Positions 41,825 to 55,200 of a DNA stretch of 64,000 bases are shown piece by piece; the first letter of the stretch is position 1, and each line of letters begins with the position of its first letter. Origin of the DNA: Phylloscopus collybita (lineage: Eukaryota > Chordata > Aves > Passeriformes > Phylloscopidae); NCBI GenBank assembly GCA_027886175.1, contig JAJNNQ010000040.1, positions 28,726,001 through 28,790,000 on the forward strand. Reading direction: 5' to 3'. The notes beneath the pieces were generated by a model. That model had not been told where the DNA came from. It made no database searches and worked only from the letters and a program-made list of their open reading frames with translations. Both the position numbers and the translations under genes were made by a program.

Positions 41825-44800
41825 TTCTGTATCAGCAGAAATGTGTGTGGCACTCTGAAGAATCTGTCAAGATGAAGTCTCTGCTTCTGCAAACTCACAG
41901 CCTGCGGTCCTGATCCCGTAATTTACTCTGCATGGTCCTTTCCTCAAGGAAACCTAGGCAGTCATGACCAGGACATTGGGACAGTGACACAGGAAGGGAG
42001 AAGGTAAGGTTTAGGATAGTATGATTGTTTCGGTAGTAATTGGGTGGGTGTTTTATCTGAATTTTGTTTGAAGCTCTGAAGCTTGCTTCTTTTCTACATC
42101 ACATTAATTTTAGACTAGTTGGCTAATCAGTTCTAGTTATTAGTGTAATCAGGGAAAATCAGACTTCAACAAACCACAGATCTGCTTATAAATTATTAAA
42201 CCTACCAAAGAAAGAAGTATTAAAGGCACTTTCTATAACTGAATAGATTTGAGGCACAACTTCCCCCCCAACTGAAAGCAGTAACATGAGCTGTCAAGCA
42301 CAGGGTTAATTGCTCTGCTGGCAGTCCTGCAGTTCGTAAATACCTTCTGCACTGAAAATGTAAGAGGCAATCTTTCAGAAATCTAGCTTGATGTTGGATA
42401 GCAACTTTAAAAGGAACTCTATCTATTCTGTCAAAACTTTGTAATTAGCCCAAACTGTAGTGCCTGAAATTCAGTGATACCATCATGCAAATAGGAAAGC
42501 TGGGTCATAGGTTTTAAAGCAGGCATAAATAAGGGAAGCAGCCTAGAAGGCAATGCAGTGAGTCAGTGTCCATCCTAGATGTTGGATTGCAAACTGTGAA
42601 TGCTTGACAACCTGATGAAACAGTTGCAAATTGGAGAGGTACTTTACAGAGAGAAAGCTGTAGCCCTGTTGTGGACAGCTACCCCATCCTTAAAAGCAAT
42701 GCAGCCTTCTAGAGCATGCTTTTGACCCTCCAAGTCTTGGTGGTTAGAGCACATCTGTTGGCTCTATCCTCCTTTCTCTAATTTGGAGCTGGTATCCAGA
42801 AAGCAGAGGAGGACATGCCTGGCCAAAGTTGGTTATGTGGTAACCGTATGTTCAGGAAATCAGATAATGAGACTGGGTTGCTCTGCCAGTCTCCAGAACC
42901 AATGGACTGTCTGGTTCTTAGTGGGAGCTTGAGCACTAATTTTAAGCACTACCTGTGCACCTTGGCTTCTCTGGGCAACTATGAAAAAGTAAGTGCTCAT
43001 CAGTTTTGTTGGTTTTCTAAAGGGAACACAGCCCCTGGGATGGAATGTATTGATACTGGGGCGGTGCTCTCCCCATGCTTTTGGTCATAAAATGTGAAGC
43101 AGGCAAAAAATTTGACTCCTGTGTAGAATCCCTCTCTTTATTTTGGTTGCTTCCAGAATGGTGTTAGGACCTTAGTTTGGAGCAGTGTTTTCGTTGCTGC
43201 ATTGCCCTTGATGATCTTCAGCAGGCCTAACAATATTTGTCATTAGACTTTAGATCTTTTCACAGATGGGTATCTCTTACCTTGGGCAGCACATTTTCAA
43301 AAAAAAAAAAAAAAAAACCAGTGCTCTCACCCTGATGTTAAAGAAAAAAAAAAAACAGATTGCAGTCTGACAGAACCAGCAATGGCTCAGACTCAGGAGT
43401 CTTCATGGTCTCTCCTTTTTCAAAATCTGAGTGTTCAAATTCTGCCTGCCCAGCTCCTGGTAATGCTGCAGGTGATGTGGGTCTCAGGGGGTGACACCAC
43501 AAACTTTTTTATTATTTGGTACAGGAGTGGTTTTGTAAATTCAAAGTATTTGTAGGTCCTCATAGTATATAAAGCCACCAAAGAATTTGTAGAGACTATG
43601 ACTGGTTTTTGAAGACATGCTGCTGAAAGAGTAGTTTGCTGGAGCAGCATTGATTTTCTTCATTTGGGGGAATTCAACTGCATTTTCCTTTTTTCTTGGA
43701 AGACCACATTATTTTTTTGCTAATATCAAAGAGTATCACCCATTTTGACATGCCTGCAGATGCAGTACAGCTGTGCTGTTGTGAAGCTTCACAGGAACCA
43801 GGGACCAAAGACACAGTTAATGATTAGCTAGACACACCATCCTTTGCCCCAGAGCCAATACACTCTGTTGCTAATCACCTTTCAATGCCTATAAGGTGTG
43901 AGACTGGTCTTTTATTTCAGTGGGAAGGACATGGGCCATGAAGCAGAGCTTTGTGGGCAGTCTTGGATGCCTGATGCAAGGCTTCTTCCATTGCTTCCCA
44001 AAATGACGGTGTCTTCTGGCAGAGTTTAGGCACTGGGAGTGTTTTTGTTTTCTGGGTAAACGTAAGTGTGCTGTAGCCTGGATCTTTCAATTTAACAGCT
44101 TTCAGTGAACATCAGAATTCTCATACACTATAACTCCTTTTTCTTTTGAACTTGCTGTGTGAAGATCATGCAAAAGAATTTGTATGCTGCTCTTTGCTGG
44201 GCATCTTCTAAAGACCAAGTGTCTGCCTTTTGCTGCCTAAGGGGCTTAGCACTTTGGCTTTTCTTTTTAAAAGTGTTGAAAGGTTAACATTTGTATTCTT
44301 TTCAGAATACAAATGCAGAGGTACATTGCAGATGTACATAGTGGAGTCAAATTTTCAGGGCTGGCACTGCAGATAGCGTCAAGGCACACAGGTGTTGGTC
44401 CAACATTACTGGGAACAAGGCATCAGATCTAGATTCAGGCCTGTTTCCATGGGATGAGGTAGTGCTCACCGTTCCTGCCAGCCCATCATTTTGCCAGAGA
44501 CATCCATATGATAACTGCAGAAGATGATGAAGGTGTGGTAGCTTTGTGTGCAGCAGCAGTAGCAGCAGCAATGGAAGATGAGAATCTGTGCCTCAGTGTA
44601 AAAAACAGCTTTTCCTAGCAGACCCAAGTTCGTCTTAAACTTCTTTATTGTGGAATTTTTTCCTTTTCCCCTTGCCTTCCTACACCTGTCTTTTATAGAC
44701 CAAGCAGTTTTGCAGTTTTCAAGCTTGGCTGTAAATCAGGAGAAGGAAAGGGGGTGCCATGTCCAGGTGTGCTGGCCAGCAGCGGGCACCGGCGCAGGAG

Positions 44801-46280
44801 ACTCGGGGAGCCAGCAGAGCCCCGCTGCTTCGGCTTCCAGAGCCCGTGTCGCTAGATGGCAATGTGGCACTCCTGCAGCTCCCGTTCCTGAAAAATGGCT
44901 TGCTTTTCCTGTATTTATCTCTGCCAAACTGATGATTGCACCCACCACCTCGGCAAGAGAACAGAACAAAATCATTTCATAGAACATTACAGCTGTTGTG
45001 CCTTTTTCTTTTCTTTCTTTTTTCCTTTCTTTCCCCCACAGTTCTTTGTCCCCCAGCAGGGTGCAGAGGTTTAAAAACCTTCTTTCTTAATCACTCTCCT
45101 TCTAAAAAACAGAGAAAACACAGCCTCTTGGGAGCAATTAGCTGTGAGAAAAGCATTTCTCAAACAATTGCCAGGAAATATTGTCTTGACCGATATTCCT
45201 GATGTAACACTGTCGTTCTCAGTACTGTTATTCTAACATACTCGACTGAGAAAACAGCAGGATACAGATCTGTAATGCATGATCTGCAGCTTACCACCTA
45301 CCTTACCTTTTTATATACACTTGCTTTCAGTTTGTGTCCTCTCCCCACCCCCTGGAGCCATTCTGTTTAGGAGAATGAAGAATTATTTGTGACTCTCCTC
45401 TTGTGACTAGCGTATCAGGCCAAGACTGTGACAAGGCATGGCTGAAAATTAAGGTTATGCCTCTGCTGCCTGGGTTCCTGATTGAAATTCAGTGTTGTCT
45501 GCTGCGGAGGGGATCAGGCTGCACGCTTACAGCAATCCCTCCTAGCCATAAAGCCTGGCAGCCTGAAAATACGTGAGGTTGGTGAAGCCTGAATTTCAGT
45601 GGGAGCAGCTGGAGAGCAGGTATGCATGAAGCAGGCAGCAGAAATACACTGAGACCAGAGTCTCGACCCTGAAAGGCCTCTCCCCACTTTTGTATTCATG
45701 GAAGATGGACCAAGCTGTAGGTTGGGGACAGGTTTGGAGGAATGGTGGTAAACTTGAAGTGCTAAAAGCCAGCAATAGCAGTGGCTAGGAACTGCAGAGA
45801 GCTGTGCGTACACACGTGCGTGCCCACTCGCATGCACAGCCATAGCTGTTTGTATTGTGTGGTTCAAATTTTGTCCTTACATAAATTCATGGAGATCTGA
45901 GAAGCAAACCTTGCTCTGTGGGACAGGGTGTGAACTGAAGCACCTTCTGGAAGACAGACAGCAGTGTAATCCTTTCATTCAACCATGTCTGCAGCTGCTT
46001 TTTATAAACTTGGCATAAATACATACTCAGTGAAGCCAGGCCTGTGTAGCTGGAAAATATTTTCCACCATCCAAAAAAACCAGAAGATTGGAAAAAGAGC
46101 CCAGAAATTGTGCATAACATGGAATGGCCTCGCTTGTGGTTTTTTTCCATGACTTCCTCAGCTCATTTTTCTGCTGCCAATTTTAGAAGCCCATAAGTCA
46201 TACTTGTTAAACTTTCTCAGTTAAAATGTAACTCTAAGAACAAAGTCATATGATATGTTGCAGCCAAATAATCCTTCCAG
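41823..46280. other. Intergenic region, no gene seen
   Basis: No homologous coding sequence was found. The region includes poly-A runs at about 43300-43317 and 43344-43355, two adjacent short hairpins at 44288-44337 and a possible CTCF-like site near 44850. The open frames around 44.6-45.9 kb lack family motifs. Confidence 0.5.
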
Positions 46281-47284
46281 AGCCTCTGACTGGAGAAAAG
46301 CTACCCCGATCTGGCCAGCTCGCAAACCCACACGGGCTCCTGTCCCAGGAGAGGCAGGGCTGCGGGGCAGGTTCACAGCCCGGGGCTCAGCTGTGCTGCC
46401 TGCATGGGTGACGGCTTCCTAGTGGATTTTAGCAATGTCTCCCTGCTTTTGCCAGGGTGGTCGGGCAAAAATTTCAGGTCCTCCTCTAGGAGGACTTCAG
46501 GCAAGAGGCTGAGCAGAGGAGGGAGCGAGGGGAGGCAGCCCGGAGGGTTTGGCGGTGGAGGAAGGTGCTGCTGCGGTCAGGGTGTAGAAGCTGAGGGGTG
46601 AGAAAACAGCAGGTTGCCAAAAGTGAAAGTGAATATGCTGCAGGGTTTGAAGAAAGGACATCCTCATTCTCATTCACTGCCTTTTTAAGTGTTGAATCAA
46701 TATGGAAGTACATTCATGCCAGGAGCAATACTTTTGTTTGCCAGTTTTGCTCTATTTTATACAGTGATTTTGCTTACACCACACCCTAGGTGACTGTTTT
46801 GAGGTGCCATCCCTTGTCCAGGGTCTGCTTTGAGCCCTTGCAAAGACCAGATTGCCAGTCACTCCTGGGAGGATGTCATTCTAAATTTACCCTTGGCAGT
46901 AGCCAAGAGTGGGATGTGGCTGATGGCTGTGCCGGCAGTGGTGCTCCAGCCCGCCTGTGCTGGCAGTCCCAGCCTGGGCCCCTGGGCCCTGCTCCTGGCT
47001 TAGGAAGGCAGGGAGTCCTGCTATCCCTCGGGCGGCCTTGGGCGGCCTCTGTGCCCAGGGCCTGCAAGTCCGGCAGGGTGCGAGGGACTGGAGCAGGCAG
47101 AGGAGAGGCGAGTGGAACTGAGGGGCTTCAAATGCTCCAAGGTCCAGCCCTGCCTCCTCCTTGTGCTGGGGGCGGAGCAGCATGAAAAATCTCCTTCGGA
47201 GAAAAAAAGAAAAAAAAAAAAAAAAAGGAAAGAAAATGCTTATGTTTTCCCCGCTAAATATCAGCTTTTGAGTTTGGTTCTGTC

Positions 47285-47465
47285 CCTCGATGGCCACTGG
47301 GAGGGCGTCTGGAGGAAGCCGGGGGAATCACGCTGCTGCGCAGCGGCTGCCGGGAGCGGCGGGCCCCGGAGACCGCCTTTCTGCGGCAGGGCGGAACGCC
47401 CTCGCGAAGCCTGTGTGGTCTTCACGGGAAGGGAGGAACTGAGCAAACCCACTGGAAACCGGCAA
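47285..47465. promoter_or_regulatory. Orphan CpG-rich patch, possible lncRNA promoter or enhancer
   Basis: About 16 CpG dinucleotides occur within some 145 bp, in a region otherwise nearly free of CpG. GC-box-like GGGCGG is present (around 47391). It lies about 12 kb past TOMM20 and is not a recognised repeat. A poly-A run (about 47208-47226) lies upstream and a C-rich tract (47530-47559) downstream. A 304-codon open frame (47112-48026, +) runs through it but has low-complexity stretches and no domain I recognise, so I do not call a protein. It may be a promoter for an unannotated non-coding RNA. Confidence 0.4.
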
Positions 47466-47529
47466 GGGTGTTGTAATGTTTTTTTGGACAGCCTGTTTCA
47501 AAAAACAGCGACTGCCTCGCTCCCTCTCT

Positions 47530-47559
47530 CCCCCTCCCCTCCCCTCCCCTCCTCTCCCC
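47530..47559. repeat. (CCCCT)n tract, minus-strand G-quadruplex potential
   Basis: Four C runs of 5, 4, 4 and 4 bases (47530-47534, 47536-47539, 47541-47544, 47546-47549) are separated by single T bases. The minus strand therefore has four G4 runs with one-base loops, the most stable type of predicted quadruplex. Confidence 0.85.
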
Positions 47560-47565
47560 TGGCAG

Positions 47566-49226
47566 CCGCTTCCCGTGCCATGACACTGAGGGAGGTGGTG
47601 GTGACTGATGTAACCGCGGCCAGGGAGAGTCTCTTGCCCAATGTGCGGAGGCTGGACCGTGGCCAGAGAAATTTGCTAAGGCCGGGTTTTCTCACAACGG
47701 GCTCCCTGTATCTGTGCACATACCTGCAGCTGGGCCAGGTGCTTGGCATGGCTGCCTCCCCGGCCGAGTACACGAGGTGGCAGAGCTACTCAAGCCAGGA
47801 GGAGGAGGAGAAGGAGAAAAGGAAGATGTTGTTCTTTTCCCACATGAATGCAGACCCAATAACATACCTAGGCACTCATTGTTTGTGTCACCGTGTTGTA
47901 ATTAATAACACGGTCTGTTCACTGAGGCCAGCTGTTCTTTGTGCTCATGGCTGGAGCGTGGGGGAGATCATGAGGAAAGGCCTAGCAGTTTTTTTCTGCT
48001 GGATCACCACCTTTAAGTTATTGTGACAGACCTTTAAAAGGATGTCTTTGTATGAACTGGAATATAATGCTCAGCTGGGCTCTTAAATTCTGGCTGTGTT
48101 GAGAAAAGAGATCCTTTCATATCGATTGTCATTTTGTATGCAGTTCAGGCACTGACTTGTAGAAAATCTGGGCCAAGAGAGATATCATTAGGTATTTATG
48201 GGGGTTTGGTTGGCTCAGCAGTCAGTTTTTCCATTGTCATGCCGTGACAGTAGTGCATTACATACACCCTCAGGAGACATCCTTCTGCTACCACAACAAT
48301 AAAGGACTTTTTTTTTCTTTTTCTGACTCATCTTCAGCTTGGAAAAAAAATGCCAACCACCACCAGTAAATATAATTAGCAACATGCAGATACACTTTAG
48401 GTAGCTTTCAGAGCCCATTGGGATAGTTCCTGTTAAAATATAGTCTCACGGTTGCTCACCCATGCTTGGACCTCCAGCTGTATTCCTGATTATACTTAGA
48501 TGTTTTAACATAGCCGGGTGATGTTGTAGGCTGAGGAGCCATTTCTAGTTTGGACAAAGAGGAGGAATATATTTAATGCTGGGATCATCTTTCATGCACA
48601 CGCAGGAGCTTTGGCCAGACTCACAAGGCAGGGGAGTACAAATGGCTGTGCTGTGCCGGATGCAAGGTCTGCTTAGCTCTTTATCCTGCCTCTGACAGGG
48701 GCCAGCAGCAGATGCTGCAGGCAGGAGGACAAGAAGCAGAGCAAGTCTAGACTGATTCTGCCCCGGTGTGCCCTTTTGACTCCCTGCATAGCTATTCCCA
48801 TTCACCAAAGCACAGGAGAAGAGGCAACTACTTCCTTAGGCCTGTACTCCAGCCTCTTTGGGTCCCTGTTGTGCAGTGGCCCTTGTTTGTTTTGCTTCCC
48901 ATATGTGGTTTTGGGTGGGATGGATTCGTTTTGGATCCACTTGGTCACGTGGGGATTTCTGGGTCAAATGTGTCCTGGCCCTCTCAGTCTTTCCCTCGTG
49001 AGCGTGATGGAGCTGGGAGCAGGTGGCATACAGCTGGGCTCTGCTGTCTGCCAGGTGGGTAAAGTCTGTGCCTTCCCAGTGAGGGGCTGCTGCCTGTCCC
49101 ATTTGTGCCATTGGAGCACCGCGAGGCCGGGGATCCATATTTCTTTGGATCCATATTTCACCTTGGGATGAGGGCTGACACCAGTCACATGACTGTGAGC
49201 ACGCCAACTGGGAGATTATATGGCTT
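47566..49226. other. Intergenic region, no gene seen
   Basis: The region contains the end of the 304-codon frame, an 8-bp inverted repeat (47890-47914) and a short direct duplication of GGATCCATATTTC at 49131 and 49147. No recognised gene or transposon is present. Confidence 0.45.
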
Positions 49227-49252
49227 TGTTTATTTATTTATTTATTTATTTT
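49227..49252. repeat. (TTTA)n microsatellite
   Basis: A near-perfect TTTA tetranucleotide repeat of about six units is followed by TTAGCC. Confidence 0.9.
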
Positions 49253-52200
49253 AGCCTGTGACTAAGATGGGGGAGTATTTGGATGGAGCCACTCCTCCCA
49301 GAAATTGCTGTTTATATTTCAGTCTCCTGAGCAGAGTCAGTCGTATCTGAAGTGCTCATAGCCCAGCAGTGGTATGTGGGCTCTGCTGGCATGTCCTCAC
49401 ATAACCTGGCATTTACGCTGCTGGACAGAGTGTGGGGTACTTGTCTGCTCATCCCAAGCACAAATGAGCAGAAGTTTTCCTTTGTATTCCTGATTGCTGA
49501 GCTCAGAGAGGTGGAGGAGCAGAAGAGCAGCTTCCCTCTGAAAGTGGCCAAGGATTGAGTAGGGCCAAACCTGGAGTTACACTGAAAAAAATGTGACAGT
49601 GTGGGAGGGGTGGCGGCCCTATAGCCACAGATAATATTGCAGAGCTCACCGGTGCAGCACGTGTTCAGCACAGTCACTTGTATCACTGCTGTGTGTGTAA
49701 GCGAGTACCTGCTGCCATGTGATCAAAAGGAGAGATGCTTTTAGAAAAATGCGAGGGTGGTGTGAAAAAACAAGTCAGCTGAAGCATTCTTAGCTTGCAG
49801 GACACCTGTAAGCTAGTAGGCACAAATGAAACTGTGCACAGAAACTCCTCAAATATCAAGCTGGTGTTTACTTCCATTATCTGAACTGAATCCCACCTGT
49901 GTAAGCTACTTATTTCTTTGGGATCTCATCAATTCAAGATGCTGGTTGTAGACACACCTAACCTCTGGGGGAAGGGCAGAGCCAGCTCAGACAACTTTGA
50001 GGGAAAATGGTTTCCCAAAGCAAGGGTCTTTGCCCCTATGGTAGGGCAGAGGTCAATACAAAGAATTAGCCAAGAAGAATTTAAAGCCTAAGGCTTTAAA
50101 CAGCACTTGACTTGGGGGCTAGCAAACTAATGGTATATGGGGAAATAGGATTTTGTATTCTTGAGCCAAGGAAAGTTTGGAAATTCCTGTCCCCATATGC
50201 CATCAGTTGCTAAAACAAGTCTTCTGGAAATGCTAGTCTGTCTCTCCCTGCTCCTTCCCCTATAGCAATGTAAGTAGCACAGCTTCATCTGAGTTTTGTG
50301 ATACACGAGTAATCCTGCCTCCAAGGCTGTCTGAGACTTCTGCACCACATCCTTGCTCCAGCTTGTAACTCAGTACAGCATTTTACAATGTCTAGGATAG
50401 AGATAATTTCTTCTGTGTAATGTGCTGTGGTATGTTCATTGGGCACAGTGCTGTCTATGAGGGGAGAAATGGGGCAGGACTTCTCTTGGGCCATTGATAC
50501 TGGGCAATTTCTGGTTTAGCACTTCCTAATTCTTCAGTAAGTCCCCTGATCAGTTAATGACTGGGGTCAGGCCTGTAAGCCTTTGGTCAGCAAACTAAAA
50601 CCTGGTTTTTTTCTTTGTTTGTTTGTTTGTTTTTTCCTGAGCTCAATCTGTAAACAAGGCATAGATGTAAACTAAGCTGTAATGGCAAAGGCTAGAAAAT
50701 GGAAAGAAACCAGTGCCAGCTCAGGTGAAGTATATGCTGCGAGTGGTGCTCTCACTTCCAGTAGGGAGGACTTTGACATTCTAAACCAGCAGCTCAGCCA
50801 TGGCAGTGCAGCAGGAACCCTCCAAAGAGGACTGTGGAAACTTGCCTTGTGTTGGTGCTATCTCCCAGTCAGGGCCCAGCAGCTGTGGGACTGCAGGGAA
50901 AGTTTGTGTGGTTCTTGGTCATGTTCAGTGAAGGATCTGCAGGCTCCAAGCTGCCCTCCTGTTTGTGAGCTCCTTAATCAATGTCTTCAATGGTAACTGG
51001 GGGAGAGGAAAAGCTTTTCAGCCTTGTCAAGCTTTTTTTTTTTTTTTTTTTCAGTGAAGAAAGATCTAGATATTAGTGGTTCTCAGAGATGCTGAGTGAG
51101 ACAGGTTTGTCTTGGGAGTACCTGTGCAAAGATGGGGTATTCTCAAGGAGGTAACTGTGTCAAACTGGTGTAAATGAGGCCAGGATTATGGGGTTCTGTT
51201 CTCCAAATATGAATTTTATACTGAGGTCAGTGAGAGGCAAAGGTGTGTCAGTCTTTGTGTGGATGGGGGTTTTTGCCGCTGCTTGAGCACAATGGAGATC
51301 CTTGGGGAAGCCTTGCCTGCACCTTGCCTGATTTATGTCCCTCTGGCTTGTGCTGACACAGAGCTGGACATTGGCAGCTTTCTTGGCATCTAGATCACTG
51401 CTGCCATGTGGTTAAAACATGCAAAGTGTCTTTCAGAGAGAAGGAATGGGGTTAGGAAGAGGAAGCTGCTGTGTGAGACTTAGTTTGCTTTATTGAATCA
51501 TGCTGGGCTTGGTTTGGTAATTCCTTCTCTCTAGGCCCAGGGTTTCAGTGGTTTCAAATTTCAGTCCAGCACAGCATCAGTAAGTCCCTTCTTCCAGGAA
51601 GGTCAGACTTAATTTCAATCCATCCCTCCCCTTCTCCTTGGGAGACTAAGACTGTTTAACAGCAACAAGGGTTCAGGGTGTAGTCTGAGCAGTACAAAGC
51701 ACTTCTGCTTCCTGTCAATTTCTTGCCTTTCTGCAAACAGGCCAAGGACGTCTGTCTCCTTTCCCCATGTAACCACTGAAGTGTCCAGCTGCCCCTACGA
51801 GGGTTCAGCTGCCTGTACCTCAAATGAAAGCCAAGGCTAGTTGTGAGTGCTTGCAATCTCCCAGGTGTGGCCCTTGACATAGTTTTCCCTCTGGAGTCAC
51901 CTGCTCAGGAGGAGTCCCATCCAGTCACGATAAATTTGAAGGATGTGCTTTTACTGACAGTGCCTAAGGAAAATTTGTTGTGACAGATGACAGTGCATTT
52001 GTGTCTTAAAGCTGCTCTGTGGTACTGAATGACAATTACTGAAATGAATAAATAAATGCAGCAAAATAAAATTCAGGAAAGAAAACAGCTCAAGAGGAAA
52101 GTTACAGACTTAGCTATCAGCCTGGTTTCATTCATTTTGGGCTGCATGATGGCCACAAGTTCAGAATTCAGTGACATTCAAACCTGTCTCTACAGGTGAA

Positions 52201-55200
52201 GGGACACAAAATGGAATCTAATTTGTTCTTCATGGGGCATCACTTTCTGGTGTTCTATTTTTTTTAATTTTTTATTTGGCAAGAAAGTACAGGTAATTTA
52301 TGTCAATGTCATCGAAGAGACATTCTTGTTACTCACAGCTGTGACCTTGTATCCAACTAAAAGAGTTATAGCGGGTAACCAGTGAGATGCTCAGCTTACA
52401 TCCACAGGACAGATTTTCCAAGCAGCAGCTATGCTGGCAGGGCTACCTGCAATGCTGTCCAGCCACATCGGTGCCAAGTGATTCTGGGAAAATGTGGGCA
52501 GTGACGCCACAGACCAGTAACGACGGAGATGGATTCCTGGAAGAAGCCTTCCGAGAGCAGCAGCCCCTGGTGCAGCTTTCCGTGGGATGCACTACTTTAG
52601 GGACAACTGAAATGTGGGAGAAGGGGTCAGACAGTTGCACTGGCACGCTGCAGTGTCCTATCCGCACAGCAGGCAGCAACCTTACTGAACCGGTCACGGA
52701 AAATGGGCTGCTTGGCCAGGAGGAAATAGCTTAGACATCACAGCCTTCATTCAGAATTAGCTGGAGCTGGCCAAGAGCTGGCCAGGCATAAATTGTGTTT
52801 AGGGTTTGTGCTGCCAGCTGCGTTACCAACAAGGCAAAAACTCCGAGGTTCACACACTGAAACCATACCTGTCATAAGGTTGCTAAACTTTTCCCTAGGG
52901 CTGGTACTACACTATTTACTGTATTGGCATGCTGTCTTTTCTGTTCAACTGCTGCATGATTGTACTATAGCACGTGCTGTTGACAAGGACTAAAGCTCAG
53001 ATCGAGCTGTGTAAAGAGGTAACTGTGGCCTTGATCTCTCTCTCCATGATGAAACCAGAGTAAATTACTGGATGCCGAATGAGTTATACCCTATTTATTT
53101 TAGTTTAAGCAAGCTTAGAATCTGATCTTCAGAATCATGTTATTTCTCTGATACAACTGGCCATAGTTATAAATTCATGTAATGGTCAAAATGATCCAAT
53201 AAATGCCAGAACACAATCCTAGCACTTGCAAAACATTGAATGTATATATTGGCACTTTTCTTATTTGCTGACTGCAGGACAAATAGGTTTCATATTGGGA
53301 CATCCAAGTTTGTTTCAGCAGCTGGATGCATGACAAAGCCATGTTATAATCTGGGTACTGATTACGGCTTTGCAACATGTTGGCTCAGCATGTGGTGAAT
53401 TTGGATGTGTAGATAGATCAACTTTTTAGTGACCTATGGCTTCATTTCAGCATGGAGAAGGTTGTCAGCATATTTGTGCTAATTAAGGAAATGGCATGGG
53501 AAACTCCTTTCCACTGCAGATACAGCCAGAGCTCAGGAAGTGTCATTGCTCCTCAATATTTTTTGTAATAGTCAGTTTGTCTTGAAGTAGAGAAACAGCT
53601 TTGTTTCTTGACTGTATTTCTAAGCTGCACTACAGCTTGTTTGGTTCTTGCCCAAGTCTTCTGTTTTAACCTGCTTCTGGAGGATGGATTGAATAGTTAG
53701 TTCACAAACACTTTAGGAGAGTATTTCAGCTGTATTTGGGACCAGTACTGCAGGTCTAGATTCTCTGCCTTGATTGGGTTTATTTGTAATGTTGACAGTA
53801 ACTGAACACCAAGAAATAAACACAAGTTTGTGCTCATGCTTTGCCAGAATAGCTTTCTTGCTGCTGAAAATAATACTTTTGCCCAACAGTAACTCCTTTC
53901 TTTCATTCAGACAGTGTTTTGGATACGTTATGCTACTCTTAGCACATTCCCATGTTCATGTCCCCGAGAAGGCAGGCTGAAACCTTGCCAACTCTATTAA
54001 GTTCTTTCTGTTACACTGAGTCAGCTGCTGTGATTTTACCTTTGCTCTTGGTCAAAGTATTACACTCGATTACCTTTTTGTTCTTTTTTTTTAAACATAA
54101 GAAATAGCATTACAAGTGTTTGTTCCATGTGCCTACATTTCCTCCTACTTCAGTAACAAAAGCAGCACATTACTTTTGTTATTAATAAGGCCGGTACACC
54201 TAGAAGCCCTTGATGTTTGGGCTGTGTATTCCCAAGGGATTCACAGCTCAAACACAAAGGGCGAACAAAAATGGGAGAAATAAGTGCCTTTATTTGCATT
54301 TATGAACAGGGAACTGAAGTAACCACAATTAAAGGGGCACTTAATTCTTTCTTAGTGAAAGGCCAAAGGAAGCAGTCTTCAGTGAGGCTGTAAGTAGATG
54401 CAGGACCAGCAGGTCTGTGTTCTAAAGATGGCTCTGGATTCAGTTCTGCTCACAGGCCCCAACAATGCTCGGGTCCAGCAACAGCCATATGTCCACGTGC
54501 CTGCCCATCTGAGCCCTGGCCAGCAGCCCAGCCCTTCACTAGGTCAGCACGGTACTCCTGTTCCCAGTGCAAAGTGCTCCCAGAGCTTCTGGCCTTCTGC
54601 CCTCTCTGCTTTAGTAACAATTCTTGCTGAATTGATGCCTGCAGCGAGGGGTTGTAGTGGCTGCTTGTATTGAGCATTGAAGGCTTCCAGAACAGCAGCT
54701 TCCATAACTAGGAGTCATGGCAGATCTTCCCCACGTGCCTGTCTGTGGGAAGACTTCTGCAGCACTTACAAGTTGAAGGTGGAGTCAGCTGTAACTTGAC
54801 TTACCTTCCTTGACATTTTGAAGTCTGGTGAAACATGATGCATAATGACACTTATTCTGCCTTTGCAAGTAGGAGACTGCCTTTAAGCCAAAGTGTCTCA
54901 TCGGCAAACCTCACCTCAATGCAGAGTGCTTATTCAGATGTAACCACGAAAATGAGGGCTGGCTAAATAATGCCTCTGACTGAAAGGATCCACTGAAGCT
55001 CATTATAATGATCCTTAATGACTTCCAATTCAGCTGTGTCTGTGATATCAGAGTGCAAAGGTAATTATGGAAGTGCTAAATACTATTATTATTTGATATT
55101 AGTGACAGGGTGGAGGTGAGACCTGGTGAGCCCTGCTCCCATCTGGCCTAGAGAGGAATGAGGGTTGCCCCTTCCCTCCACCCCTCTTGAGGCCTGTGAA

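Noticed and set aside
47112..48026. 304-aa frame as a protein-coding gene
   Set aside because: Low-complexity Lys and Pro/Ser stretches come from simple repeats, and no domain or splice pattern is recognisable. It is kept only as a finding tied to the CpG patch.
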